From: an uncultured Spirochaetaceae bacterium
Lineage (GTDB): Bacteria; Spirochaetota; Spirochaetia; Treponematales; Treponemataceae
Reading direction: 5' to 3'
Length of the DNA: 50,480 bases
Assembly: GCA_902799665.1 (NCBI GenBank)
Contig: CADCBK010000007.1
Span: 11,608-62,087, forward strand
The notes beneath the pieces are model-generated. The model was not told the origin of the DNA and ran no database searches. It saw only the letters and a list, made by a program, of their open reading frames with translations. Both the position numbers and the translations under genes were made by a program. Shown in pieces: positions 41,929-50,480 of the stretch; the stretch's first letter is position 1; the number at the start of each line of letters is the position of its first letter.

Positions 41929-44480
41929 TATTTCACCACAATATTCACCAACTTATCTGGCACGCATACGACCTTTACTTCGGTCTTGCCTTCCAAGAAC
42001 TTTTTGGCGCCTTCCGTTTGGCGGGCGGCGGCGATCAAGTCGGCTTGGCTGGTGCCAGGGGCGGCGTTGAACTTGTCGCGGAGCTTTCCGTTTATCATTA
42101 CGACAATCGTTTTTTGGTCGTCGGCGGAAAGTCCCGCGTCAACTGTCGGCCAGGCCTCGTAGGCGACGGTCTTTGAGTGGCCAAGCTTTTCCCAAAGCTC
42201 CTCTCCCAAGTGGGGCGCGTAGCAAGAAAGCATTTTTACAAAGCCTTCCCACATTGTCTTTGGAATCTCGTTCAGCTTAGAGACCGCGTTGATGAAAATC
42301 ATCATCTGGCTTATCGCCGTGTTGAAGTTGAGCGTATCGGTGTCGTTTGTGACTTTTTCGACGGTCTTTGCGTAAAGTTTTCTAAGCTCAATCAAGTTTT
42401 CGTCTTCGAGCTTTCCAAAAATGTCAAGGTCGCTGTAAGGCTTTTCGGCAACGCCCCAAACTTTTTCCAAAAAGCGGTGGATGCCGACGATTCCCTGCGT
42501 TGCCCAAGGCTTACTCATCGTGAGCGGGCCCATGAACATTTCGTACATGCGCACGCTGTCGGCGCCGTAAAGCTTTATTTCTTCGTCGGGATTGACGACG
42601 TTCTTGAGCGACTTTGACATCTTGGCGACGACTTGCGTAAGCTCTTGGCCGGTGGCCTTTTCAACGTAAACGTTGTTTCCCTTGTCCTCAACTTCGTCAA
42701 CCGGAACAAGCGTCTTGTCCTTTCGCTGGTAGGCGAACGATGTTATCATTCCTTGGTTGACCAAGCGGTGGAAGGGCTCCTTTGTGCTGACAACGCCGAT
42801 GTCGTACAAAACCTTGTGCCAGAAGCGCGCGTAAAGAAGGTGCAATACCGCGTGCTCGGCGCCGCCGACATACAAGTCAACCGGCATCCAATACTTTTCT
42901 TTTTCGGCCGCGCAAAATTCTTTGTCGTTTTTGGGGTCCAAGTAGCGAAGGTAATACCAGCAGCTTCCCGCCCATTGGGGCATTGTGTTTGTCTCGCGCT
43001 TGGCGTCGCCTCCGCACTGGGGACACTTGCAGTTGACCCAGCTGTCGATTCCGGCAAGGGGGCTTTCTCCAGTTCCGGTGGGCTGGTAAGTCTTTACGTT
43101 TGGAAGCTCCAAGGGAAGCTGGTCTTCGGGAACTGCCACCGTTCCGCACTTGGGACAGTGGACCAAAGGAATCGGCTCGCCCCAGTAGCGCTGGCGGCTG
43201 AAAATCCAGTCGCGCAATTTGTAGTTTATCGCCTTCTTTCCGATTTTCTTTTCTTCAAGGAAGTCCAGCATTTTGTTTATCGCGTCCTGCTTGTTGAGGC
43301 CGTCAAGGAATTCAGAGTTGACGTGGATTCCGTCTTCGGTCCAAGCCTGCTTTTGCACGTCAACTTCGCTCTTCAATACTTCGATGATAGGAAGGTTGAA
43401 TTTTTTGGCAAAGTCCCAGTCGCGTGTGTCGTGCGCGGGAACGGCCATGATGGCTCCGGTTCCGTAAGAAATCAAAACGTAGTCGGCAACCCAAATCGGA
43501 ATTTGCTTTCCGTTGACAGGATTGATGGCGTAGCTTCCGCTGAATACGCCGGTCTTGTCCTTGGCCAAGTCGGTTCTCTCAAGGTCGGATTTTTTTGCCG
43601 CGTCCTCGATGTATTTTTCGACGGCAGCCTTTTGTTCCGCCGTGGTAAGCTCTTTTACAAGCGGATGCTCGGGCGAGACGACCATGTAGGTCGCGCCAAA
43701 GAGCGTGTCGCATCGAGTCGTGTAGACGCGAAGCTTTTTGTCGGTGGCCTTTCCGTCCTTGTCGGCCACGGCAAAGTCAACTTCCGCGCCGATGGACTTT
43801 CCTATCCAGTTGCGCTGCATGATTTTTACGCTCTCGGGCCAGTCAAGCTCGTCAAGGTCTTGCAAGAGGCGCTCGGCGTATTCGGTGATTTTCAAAACCC
43901 ATTGGCGGATTGTCTTTCGCGTCACTTCCGAGTGGCAGCGCTCGCAGCGGCCTTCCTTGACCTCTTCGTTGGCCAAGCCGGTCTTGCACGACGGGCACCA
44001 GTTGATCGGCGTGTTGCTTTCGTAGGCGAGGCCTTTTTTGTAAAGCTGCAAGAAAATCCATTGCGTCCACTTGTAGTAGTCCGCGTCGCAGGTTTGCACG
44101 CAGCGGTCCCAGTCGTAGCTAAAGCCGAGCGCCTTTATTTGCTTTGTAAAATGCTCGATGTTTGAGTTTGTCGTTTCGCGCGGGTGCGTTCCGGTTTTTA
44201 TCGCGTAGTTTTCCGCCGGAAGGCCAAAGGCGTCGTAGCCCATCGGGTGCAGGACGTTAAAGCCCTTCATTCTTAGGTAGCGGCAGTAAATGTCGGTGGC
44301 GGTGTAGCCTTCGGGGTGGCCTACGTGCAAGCCCGCCGCGCTGGGGTAGGGGAACATGTCCAAAACGTAGCGGCGCTTTTCTTTGGGAACGGAAGCGTCC
44401 TCGCCGACTTTAAAAGTTTTGTTGTCTTCCCAATATTTTTGCCATTTGGGTTCAATCGATTCAAAAGGATACTTAGACAT
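41928..44480 (-). CDS. leuS: Leucyl-tRNA synthetase
   Basis: 850 residues; charges tRNA-Leu. HIGH-type motif [15 protein letters not shown] near residue 50, zinc-domain cysteines ([21 protein letters not shown]), the editing domain (about 225-415 with [19 protein letters not shown] and [15 protein letters not shown]), and [10 protein letters not shown]. The C-terminal anticodon-binding domain and the small last domain ([13 protein letters not shown]...) are complete. Full family length, no break. GAGG precedes the ATG at 44480 by about 7 nt. Divergent from the acyltransferase gene. Confidence 0.98.
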   Translation of the reverse strand: MSKYPFESIEPKWQKYWEDNKTFKVGEDASVPKEKRRYVLDMFPYPSAAGLHVGHPEGYTATDIYCRYLRMKGFNVLHPMGYDAFGLPAENYAIKTGTHPRETTNSNIEHFTKQIKALGFSYDWDRCVQTCDADYYKWTQWIFLQLYKKGLAYESNTPINWCPSCKTGLANEEVKEGRCERCHSEVTRKTIRQWVLKITEYAERLLQDLDELDWPESVKIMQRNWIGKSIGAEVDFAVADKDGKATDKKLRVYTTRCDTLFGATYMVVSPEHPLVKELTTAEQKAAVEKYIEDAAKKSDLERTDLAKDKTGVFSGSYAINPVNGKQIPIWVADYVLISYGTGAIMAVPAHDTRDWDFAKKFNLPIIEVLKSEVDVQKQAWTEDGIHVNSEFLDGLNKQDAINKMLDFLEEKKIGKKAINYKLRDWIFSRQRYWGEPIPLVHCPKCGTVAVPEDQLPLELPNVKTYQPTGTGESPLAGIDSWVNCKCPQCGGDAKRETNTMPQWAGSCWYYLRYLDPKNDKEFCAAEKEKYWMPVDLYVGGAEHAVLHLLYARFWHKVLYDIGVVSTKEPFHRLVNQGMITSFAYQRKDKTLVPVDEVEDKGNNVYVEKATGQELTQVVAKMSKSLKNVVNPDEEIKLYGADSVRMYEMFMGPLTMSKPWATQGIVGIHRFLEKVWGVAEKPYSDLDIFGKLEDENLIELRKLYAKTVEKVTNDTDTLNFNTAISQMMIFINAVSKLNEIPKTMWEGFVKMLSCYAPHLGEELWEKLGHSKTVAYEAWPTVDAGLSADDQKTIVVMINGKLRDKFNAAPGTSQADLIAAARQTEGAKKFLEGKTEVKVVCVPDKLVNIVVK

Positions 44481-44547
44481 TTTTTGCCTCTAAAAGTGTG
44501 ATAATTTGAATATCAATTTTAGCGCAAAACGCGTTAAGATTCAACAC

Positions 44548-44576
44548 TTGAAACGGCTGGAGATTTGCTTTAATAT
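44548..44576 (+). promoter_or_regulatory. Promoter of the acyltransferase gene, leaderless-type
   Basis: TTGAAA (44548-44553), 17-bp spacer, TAATAT (44571-44576), then AGAAGA and the ATG at 44583. Confidence 0.65.
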
Positions 44577-44582
44577 AGAAGA

Positions 44583-45902
44583 ATGACAATTCCAATTATT
44601 TCAATAATCGTTTACAGCGCCTGCGTCGCGCTTTTGATCGTGGGAAGCCGCCGCGCAAAAATGGGCGCTTTTAACCAGGACTCGATGTCGCTTGAGGCGA
44701 CCAAGAACTTGCAGGGCCTTGCGGCTATCGGCGTAATTTGCCACCACCTTTCGCAGCCCGCGGCCAATTCCGCTCCGATGGCGGCCTTGGGACAGATGCA
44801 GATTTTCCGCGAAATCGGCTTTTTGTTTGTGGCGCTTTTCTTTTTTGTTTCCGGCTACGGACTCTTAAAAAGCTTGGACTCTAAGCCCGGTTATTTGAAC
44901 GGCTTTTTGCGCCGCCGCTGTCTTCCGATTGTCGTCTGCTTTTATGTGATGAACGTTTTTTACATTGTCTGGCACTTGCTCTTGGGAACGAACATGCCGG
45001 CCTCGGAATGGATTTGCAAAATCACTGGCGTCTCGCTCTTAAACGACAACGCTTGGTTCGTTCCGGTAATTTTGATCCAGTACCTTGCCTTTTATGTAAT
45101 TTTTAAGAACGTAAAGAGCCGCCCGCTGGCGCTCGCGCTTTCGTTTTTGGTCGTCGCCGCGCAGGCCGGCTGGTTCTTGTTCAACAAGCACTTTACTTGG
45201 TGGTGGGGCCCGACGGATTGGTGGAAAAAGCCCGGCGCCTTGTGGCTGGCTCCTTGGTACAAGCGGCCGATCGCGCTTTGGTACGAGGGCGAATGGTGGG
45301 TCAATTCCTTAATCGGCTTTTTTGCCGGCTTGATGTTGGCCCAGCATGAAAGAAAGATTTTCGCCTTCTTGCAGCGCGCTTACTGGCCCAAGCTTATTGG
45401 CGCCGCCTTGCTTTTTGCCGCGTCGTTTGCCTTGCGCTTCTTTTTGTATTCAAAGAACATACATTATTGGCTGGAATTTTCAGGCGACAACTCAACGCTT
45501 CCGCGCGTCCTTATGTTCAGCGTGGAAACGCTCCAAGTCATTTCTGGTCTTTTGCTTGTTGTTCTTATCCGCCTTAAGCTTTGGAGCAAGAATGCCGTCT
45601 TGGGCTTTTTTGGAAACATCACGCTTGAGTTCTATCTTATGCAGGCGCTTTTCTTGCGGCAGTTCGCGATTATGTTCGGCTGGATGGACAAGGGCTTTAG
45701 GTCGCCGGAAGGCTTCCGCCTTGAAGGCTGGGCGGACCAGCTAAAGGCGCTCGCTTACCTTGTCTTGGTTTTTGCCGCCACAATCGCCGCGTCCTTTGCC
45801 GTAAAGTTTTTGACAAAGAAAATCGTCGGTCTTTTTTCTTGCGGGAAAAGTTCGCAAGCCCAAGATGCGGCGGCCGCAAACGATGGCCAGGACGCGCGCT
45901 AA
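44583..45902 (+). CDS. Membrane acyltransferase (acyltransferase 3 family)
   Basis: 439 residues with about ten predicted membrane helices. The family hallmark is visible in ATKNLQGLAAIGVICHHLSQPA (the catalytic-type His of the 'R/H' motif) and FFFVSGYGLLKSL. Such proteins move acyl groups onto surface sugars or lipids. The cytoplasmic C-terminal tail SSQAQDAAAANDGQDAR is low complexity and contains the same SQAQ coding repeat found in the Opp genes. It is followed after 9 nt by the peptidase gene, probably in one transcript. The acceptor is unknown. Confidence 0.88.
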   Translation: MTIPIISIIVYSACVALLIVGSRRAKMGAFNQDSMSLEATKNLQGLAAIGVICHHLSQPAANSAPMAALGQMQIFREIGFLFVALFFFVSGYGLLKSLDSKPGYLNGFLRRRCLPIVVCFYVMNVFYIVWHLLLGTNMPASEWICKITGVSLLNDNAWFVPVILIQYLAFYVIFKNVKSRPLALALSFLVVAAQAGWFLFNKHFTWWWGPTDWWKKPGALWLAPWYKRPIALWYEGEWWVNSLIGFFAGLMLAQHERKIFAFLQRAYWPKLIGAALLFAASFALRFFLYSKNIHYWLEFSGDNSTLPRVLMFSVETLQVISGLLLVVLIRLKLWSKNAVLGFFGNITLEFYLMQALFLRQFAIMFGWMDKGFRSPEGFRLEGWADQLKALAYLVLVFAATIAASFAVKFLTKKIVGLFSCGKSSQAQDAAAANDGQDAR

Positions 45903-45911
45903 GGCAAGACC

Positions 45912-46787
45912 ATGACAGCAGCCCTTCCGCCAGAGTACGAAATGTTCTTGCGGCCCAACACCGACCGAGCCTCCTTTATCCAAACCTATCTTGGCGCGCG
46001 CGGCGTTGAGACGGCCGTAATCGGCGTTGACGGAAAGCGGCACATTTACGTAAAGCTTCCGCGCTCCGGCTACAACGCGGCCTTTAGGGTAAAGACAATC
46101 ATCGCGCACTACGACATCGCGCCCGACAGCCCCGGCGCCAACGACAACTCTTCGTCGGTTTTTTGCCTGATGGACTTTGCCGCGCGCCTGGCAAAGTTTA
46201 ACGGCGTCCACAATTGCAGGATTTTCTTTACCGACGGCGAAGAGCTTGGCTCGGAAGGGGTAAAGGAGCAGGGCGCTTTTTCGCTCGCTTCGACAATGCA
46301 AAAGTGCGGAATCCGCGACGAAGACATTTACGTCTTTGACTGCGTGGGCCGCGGAACTGTTCCCTTGCTGGGCCTTAACGTTCCGCCCGCAAAGGCTCCG
46401 GCCGCCTTTGTGAAAAAGTACAAGGCGTTGGACCAAAGCGCCAAGGCGATCCTTTCTTCGCTGGGCCTCAATTGGGTCAACCTTCCGATGCCCTACAGCG
46501 ACAACGCGGGCTTTTTGGCCAACGGCTTTCCGGCCGTGGCGATCACGATGCTGCCGCAAAACGAGGCCTCCGCCTACATGATGGCGCTAAACTCCGACCC
46601 GGACCTTATGCGCTACGTTAAAAACCAAGACGTTCCCGAAAAAAAGATTGACGCGCTCCACCAGCAGCTTCCGCTTACCTGGCGCCTGATGCACACAGAC
46701 GGCGACAACCTTGCCTCGCTGACCCCTCAAAGCTTTGCGATAACCGCCCGCATCTTGGACGCGATCGCTCTTAGGAAGACGGTGTAG
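45912..46787 (+). CDS. M28-type zinc aminopeptidase-like protein
   Basis: 291 residues, no signal peptide. The M28 metal pattern is present: His66-x-Asp68 (AHYDIAPDSPGANDNSS, with Asp78 as bridging ligand) and Glu110-Glu111 in FFTDGEELGSEG, then VFDCVGRGTVP and a final YSDNAGFLANGFPAVAI region. Such enzymes release amino acids from peptides or act on related amides such as N-terminal glutamine cyclisation. The protein is short for the family, with no extra domain. It is cytoplasmic by absence of a signal and is cotranscribed with the acyltransferase gene. Confidence 0.85.
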   Translation: MTAALPPEYEMFLRPNTDRASFIQTYLGARGVETAVIGVDGKRHIYVKLPRSGYNAAFRVKTIIAHYDIAPDSPGANDNSSSVFCLMDFAARLAKFNGVHNCRIFFTDGEELGSEGVKEQGAFSLASTMQKCGIRDEDIYVFDCVGRGTVPLLGLNVPPAKAPAAFVKKYKALDQSAKAILSSLGLNWVNLPMPYSDNAGFLANGFPAVAITMLPQNEASAYMMALNSDPDLMRYVKNQDVPEKKIDALHQQLPLTWRLMHTDGDNLASLTPQSFAITARILDAIALRKTV

Positions 46788-46889
46788 CCGCTTCCCCATT
46801 TCAGAATAACGAAAAATTATCTAAAGTTTTTAAGCCTTTTTGCCGATAATATGAAAGGAGGCGGAGTCTGTCCGCTTGTCCGGAGTTTC

Positions 46890-48491
46890 ATGACGAAAAG
46901 AAAGGTTAAAAAAGTTTCAAAGGCTCAAAAGCGAATCGTTTGGAAGGACGTGAATAACTTTGCGTCCGTAAACGATGAATTTGACATGGACTCCCTTAAC
47001 AATTGGACTACGACGATGGGCCTTGTAAAGTCCGTCATTTCCCTCGTGGAGCGGCGGATTGAGGGCTGCGAGGCCCGCGTTTTCATTCACGCGCCGGAAT
47101 TCCATGAGTACCGCGAAATGGACAAGGAAGGAATCATCACGGTTTCGGACGACTCGCTTTTCGCGGGCTTTTTGGCCATGGAAAGCGGCGTCATTCCTTT
47201 GGAAAGAATGTTTGCCGAGAAGAACTTGGCCGACCCGATGCTGGGCGACATGTTGAGGGAATTGTACGGCTGCCGCTACATTATGCCTGTCGTTCACGGC
47301 TTTGAGATGGTCGCTTTCTTAATCTTGTGCTCAAAAGGAAATTATAAAAAATTCGTCTTGAAGCGCGACGAAATCCAGTTCCTGCAAAAGCTTAACAGCC
47401 GCCTGCAAATAAATTTGTACGCCGCCTCAATAGCAATGCGAGGCCAAAGAAATCTTTTGAACTTAAAGAACTATCCCTTTGCCTTGCAAAAGCACAAGAT
47501 GGTCGCCGACATGAACAATTCGCTCTTTGACGACTTAAAGGGAGAAATAACTTTTACGCGCGGCGTGGCTTACCGCTACGACGAGGACTTGCAAATCCTT
47601 TATCCATTTGCCTTTAGCAACGTTGACCGCGACAAGGTTCCGACATTAAAAGTCGGCGAAGGAATTTCGGGCCAAGTCTTTAAGAATTGGATTTCTGTTT
47701 TTGTTCCAGACCGCTCAAGCCATCCGGCCTATTCGCTGATGAAAGAGGAGCCGTTCATTCAAGGCTCGTTTATAAGCGTTCCTGTGGGAACGGAACAAAG
47801 GCGCATCGGAGTTGTGACAATCTCGCGCTCAAAGCAAAGCAAGGAACCGTTCAGCCTTGAGCACCAATACATGATGGAAATCGCTTCGGCTTTCTTCGCT
47901 TCCGAAGTGATCAACCGAAACCTTCGCGACAAAATCGAAGAAAGCAACTTTAGCGTCGTCAAGTCACTTTCAAACGCGCTCGAAGCCAAGGACCTTTACA
48001 CAGAAGGCCACTCGGACCGCGTCGCCGGCTATTGCGTCGGCTTGGCGAGGAATCTTGGCTACAGCAAGGAACGGATTCACATGCTGCGATACGGCGCCCT
48101 TTTGCACGACATTGGAAAAATCGGAATCACCGACACAATCATAAACAAGCCCGCAAAGCTCACCGACGAGGAGCGCCTTATAGTGAAGCGGCACGCGGAA
48201 ATCGGCTACAAAATTCTTTCCGCCAATCCGTATTTTAGCGAGATAAGGAATTTTGTGCGCTACCATCATGAGCATTTGGATGGAAGCGGCTACTACGGAA
48301 AAAAAGATGGCGAGTATCCCGAAGAGTCTCAAATCATAAGCTGCGCCGACGTTTACGACGCGCTAACAAGCGACCGCCCTTACAGAAAGGCTTTGTCGCA
48401 AGAAAAGTCTTTGGAAATTTTGGCGCAAGACATCGGCCGGAAATTCAACCAACGCATTTACGACGCGATGGTTAAATTCGTAAAAGGCTAG
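46890..48491 (+). CDS. GAF-like sensor with HD-GYP phosphodiesterase domain
   Basis: 533 residues from the ATG at 46890. The middle part (about 200-335) is GAF-like (GVAYRYDEDLQILYPFAF, GQVFKNWISVFVPDR, FISVPVG). The C-terminus (about 355-530) is an HD-GYP domain with the metal motifs LLHDIGKIGITDTI, VKRHAEIGYKIL and YHHEHLDGSGYYG, which in the family hydrolyse cyclic di-GMP. A preceding N-terminal module of unknown fold carries 'IMPVVHGFEMVAFLILC'. An ATG at 46851 is also in frame, but GATAAT touches it directly, so 46890 with GGAG 4 nt upstream is preferred; this is not certain. It overlaps the convergent gene by 4 bp. Confidence 0.87.
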   Translation: MTKRKVKKVSKAQKRIVWKDVNNFASVNDEFDMDSLNNWTTTMGLVKSVISLVERRIEGCEARVFIHAPEFHEYREMDKEGIITVSDDSLFAGFLAMESGVIPLERMFAEKNLADPMLGDMLRELYGCRYIMPVVHGFEMVAFLILCSKGNYKKFVLKRDEIQFLQKLNSRLQINLYAASIAMRGQRNLLNLKNYPFALQKHKMVADMNNSLFDDLKGEITFTRGVAYRYDEDLQILYPFAFSNVDRDKVPTLKVGEGISGQVFKNWISVFVPDRSSHPAYSLMKEEPFIQGSFISVPVGTEQRRIGVVTISRSKQSKEPFSLEHQYMMEIASAFFASEVINRNLRDKIEESNFSVVKSLSNALEAKDLYTEGHSDRVAGYCVGLARNLGYSKERIHMLRYGALLHDIGKIGITDTIINKPAKLTDEERLIVKRHAEIGYKILSANPYFSEIRNFVRYHHEHLDGSGYYGKKDGEYPEESQIISCADVYDALTSDRPYRKALSQEKSLEILAQDIGRKFNQRIYDAMVKFVKG

Positions 48492-49819
48492 CGGGTTTTT
48501 TCCGCCGCCGTCTGAAGCATTCCCTGCAATTCGTCAAACTTCTGCTGAATCACATAGGCGTTCTGCGACTGCAAGGCCAAGCGCTGGGCGAGCATTTTGC
48601 TCAAGAAAATTCCGTAGTGGGGATTCTTTCTGATAAGCGAAAGGAAGGCCGTCTTTGGAACTTTAATCAGCTTGCAATTGTTTCCAATCGCCATCACCGT
48701 CGCGGTTCTTCTGTCGTTCAACAAAAAGGCCATTTCGCCGATGAACATGTCGCTGGGCGTAAGGACCGTGTTCAGCTTTAAGTTTACGTAAACGCCGTAT
48801 TTTCCCGCTACGATGAAGAAAAGGTCGTTTGACATTTCATCCTGGCGGCAAACGATTTGCTTGTCCTTGTATTCCAAGACGTCAAATGGCTTCATGATGC
48901 CTGGGACGGCGTTGACAGAGTTGATTTGGTTGGCTATTTGGAATGTGACTTGGTTTCCCTTTTCGTTGTAGGCCAATTTTTTCACAAAGGAACGGGTTAG
49001 CGAGATTCCGCGGCCGTGGGTTTCGTCTTCGGCCGCGCGGCTTTCAAGCATTTTGCGCCAGTCAAAGCCGTCGCCGTTGTCTGTTATTCTAAAGGCGCTG
49101 GCCCTGTCATGGATTGAATAGTTTATGCGGATTTTTCTTCCCTTGTATTTTGGGTCTTCGGCCCGCTGCTTAATCAAGTCCATGATGTTGTTGCCGTTCA
49201 TCAGCCATTCTGTTTTTTCCTGGTATGAAATGTTAAGGTTTCCGTGCTCCACGGCGTTTGTCAAAAGCTCGCTCAAGGTCATTTGCAAATTCTTTCTGTC
49301 GCCGGAACTGATGCGGTTGGTGTTGTAAAGGTAGCTTACCATAAAGTTTATGTAAAAGCGGATGTCCAGCGGATCGTTTCCGCAAACAAAGCTTCCTTCC
49401 TCGCGGCCTCCGATTATGTCCTGCATTCCGCGAGCGTACAAAAATTGCTGGTTTTGGTCGATTATGCGCAAAAGGCGGCTGAAATTTTGCGCGAATTCTT
49501 CTATTGTTAGTATGGAAAGAACGTTCTCGTCCTTTAGGTCTTCCAGCCTGCGGGCCTGGTCGCGGTCTTTGCAGACAGAAATCACTCCGCCGTAGTGAAG
49601 CCAAGAGTCTTCGTGAATCGACTCAAGGATTTTGTCGCATCTGATTGTGGGCGAGGTGTAGTCGATTACCTTTATGTCCGGAAGCTCGTAGTTGATGAAA
49701 CTGATTATGCTGTCCGTGTCTCCGAAAATGTTGCAAGAAAAGGCCGAAAAATTCTTGCAGGCGTTTGTTATTGTTTTTGTGACGATTGGGTTTGTTGACG
49801 CTGTTACGATTTTTTTCAT
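48488..49819 (-). CDS. Three-part regulator: receiver-like domain, RsbW-type HATPase, cyclic-nucleotide-binding domain
   Basis: 443 residues. The N-terminal about 125 residues resemble a response-regulator receiver fold but I see no convincing phospho-acceptor set. Residues about 150-300 are an anti-sigma-type HATPase: LSELLTNAVEHGN (N box), FRITDNGDGFDW (G1) and HGRGISLTRSFVKKL (G2). Residues about 310-425 are a cNMP-binding (CRP-like) domain: DEMSNDLFFIVAGKYGVYV, IGEMAFLLNDRRTATVMA. No DNA-binding domain follows. It may read cyclic nucleotide or envelope signals and act on a STAS or sigma partner; unproven. A GGAG site lies about 9 nt before the ATG. Confidence 0.85.
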   Translation of the reverse strand: MKKIVTASTNPIVTKTITNACKNFSAFSCNIFGDTDSIISFINYELPDIKVIDYTSPTIRCDKILESIHEDSWLHYGGVISVCKDRDQARRLEDLKDENVLSILTIEEFAQNFSRLLRIIDQNQQFLYARGMQDIIGGREEGSFVCGNDPLDIRFYINFMVSYLYNTNRISSGDRKNLQMTLSELLTNAVEHGNLNISYQEKTEWLMNGNNIMDLIKQRAEDPKYKGRKIRINYSIHDRASAFRITDNGDGFDWRKMLESRAAEDETHGRGISLTRSFVKKLAYNEKGNQVTFQIANQINSVNAVPGIMKPFDVLEYKDKQIVCRQDEMSNDLFFIVAGKYGVYVNLKLNTVLTPSDMFIGEMAFLLNDRRTATVMAIGNNCKLIKVPKTAFLSLIRKNPHYGIFLSKMLAQRLALQSQNAYVIQQKFDELQGMLQTAAEKTR

Positions 49820-49874
49820 TTTTTCACGCTCCGCTTTATTCTATGATTTTAGCGCGGAATTTAGAATTTATCAA

Positions 49875-49903
49875 TTGATTTTTGAGTCAAATCGATGTAA
49901 AAT
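49875..49903 (+). promoter_or_regulatory. Nitroreductase promoter, leaderless-type
   Basis: TTGATT (49875-49880), 17-bp spacer, TAAAAT (49898-49903), then 7 nt to the ATG at 49911. Confidence 0.65.
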
Positions 49904-49910
49904 GATAGGC

Positions 49911-50450
49911 ATGGATTTTTTAGAATTGTCAAAGGAACGTTATTCCGTCCGCAAATTTTCCGACAAGAAGGTTGAGGACGAAAAGCTGGAAAAGATTTTG
50001 CAGGCCGGCCGCTTGGCTCCCACCGCAAAAAACTCGCAAAGCCAAAGAATCTTTGTCTTAAAAAGCCCCGAGGCCGTCGCCAAAATCAGGGCGGCCACGC
50101 AAATGGCCTTTAACGCGCCTGTTGTTTTGATGGTTTGCTACGACGAAAACGAAAGCTACAAGAACGTCAATGACACGGCCTACACATACTATCCCGGCGG
50201 CCATTACGACGGCGGCGAAGTGGACGCGTCCATCGTCACAAGCGCTATGATGTTCCAGGCAACCGAGCTTGGTTTGGGCACCCTTTGGGCGCGCGGCTTT
50301 GACGCGGCCAAAATCATCGAGGCCTTTGCCTTGCCCAAAAATTTGCATTTGGTCTGCCTTTTGGACATTGGCTATCCCGCCGCCGACGCGGAGCCCAGCC
50401 CCAGGCATTCGGACAGAAAGCCGCTTTCTGAAACAGTTAAATGGATTTAA
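49911..50450 (+). CDS. Nitroreductase-family FMN oxidoreductase
   Basis: 179 residues. The FMN phosphate-binding start is ELSKERYSVRKFSDKKVED and LQAGRLAPTAKNSQSQRIFV; the later ATELGLGTLWARGFDAAKI and VCLLDIGYPA complete the fold. Members use NAD(P)H to reduce nitro compounds, quinones or flavins in the cytoplasm. The ATG at 49911 is set by the promoter 7 nt upstream; the frame is open further left to 49692 but that part overlaps the divergent regulator. Substrate unknown. Confidence 0.93.
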   Translation: MDFLELSKERYSVRKFSDKKVEDEKLEKILQAGRLAPTAKNSQSQRIFVLKSPEAVAKIRAATQMAFNAPVVLMVCYDENESYKNVNDTAYTYYPGGHYDGGEVDASIVTSAMMFQATELGLGTLWARGFDAAKIIEAFALPKNLHLVCLLDIGYPAADAEPSPRHSDRKPLSETVKWI

Positions 50451-50480
50451 GCGCCGCCTATGTATATGTGGTGGATGCGG

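Noticed and set aside
46851..46890. ATG at 46851 as the HD-GYP start, leaderless
   Set aside because: A GATAAT box touches the ATG with no gap, so initiation would fall inside the coding sequence; 46890 with GGAG is more likely, though not certain.
1..50480. CRISPR arrays, tRNA or rRNA genes, transposases
   Set aside because: None was recognised on either strand. Repeats found are short hairpins or coding repeats, not regularly spaced direct repeats.

Overview
The window looks like a chromosomal segment of a host-associated spirochaete of the Treponema type. The pointers are a spirochaete-like gene set (threonyl-tRNA synthetase without a TGS domain, many relaxed-lipobox lipoproteins, partner-switching regulators, HD-GYP protein), fermentative genes (gap, ackA, Opp peptide uptake) and moderately high GC with strong codon bias. 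The genus assignment is inference; no rRNA or tRNA gene is present to confirm it.

Layout. 1-2.1 kb: a partial HAD phosphatase and gap, separated by about 545 bp of structured repeats holding two extra truncated copies of the gap 3' end. 2.2-3.4 kb: folE overlapping a RibD/DHFR-like reductase. 3.4-11.2 kb: a partner-switching cluster (STAS antagonist, GHL10 lipoprotein, HATPase anti-sigma kinase, unknown protein, a sensor-MFS fusion, SpoIIE-type phosphatase) that runs straight into an oligopeptide ABC transporter (oppB, an oppC-oppD fusion, oppF; 11.2-15.5 kb). 15.5-18.2 kb: PfkB kinase and thrS. 18.3-20.7 kb, minus strand: rnhA, a lipoprotein and an outer-membrane-barrel candidate. 20.8-28.5 kb: AT-richer restriction-modification genes, comprising an MmeI-like type IIG/IIL enzyme with an unknown zinc-ribbon protein, then a Sau3AI/MutH-like endonuclease with a C5-cytosine methylase, with an ordinary alpha/beta hydrolase between them. 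28.7-32.0 kb: groL and guaB, convergent. 32.5-36.5 kb, minus strand: an operon of two paralogous HExxH (M30-like) lipoproteins around a small exported protein. 36.6-41.8 kb: argS, an oligopeptide-binding lipoprotein and ackA. 41.9-44.5 kb: leuS. 44.6-50.5 kb: membrane acyltransferase, M28-type peptidase, GAF-like/HD-GYP protein, a receiver-like/HATPase/cNMP-binding fusion and a nitroreductase.

How it works together. The 3.4-11.2 kb cluster has all three parts of an Rsb/SpoIIA-type switch (kinase, antagonist, phosphatase) plus two membrane sensors, but no sigma factor in the window. Opp uptake, a second peptide-binding protein and several secreted or cytoplasmic peptidases suggest peptide/amino-acid fermentation, with acetate kinase yielding ATP.

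The most striking pattern is in promoters. About eleven genes that start a transcription unit have a sigma-70-like -10 box only 6-9 nt upstream of the start codon, which predicts leaderless mRNAs. Downstream operon genes and a few highly expressed housekeeping genes (gap, groL, guaB, ackA) carry normal Shine-Dalgarno sites. Other unusual signals are hairpin repeats with a constant loop and covarying stems, one hairpin repeat sitting inside a reading frame, a recurrent in-frame SQAQ linker repeat, and a GATC site inside the -35 box of the putative GATC methylase.
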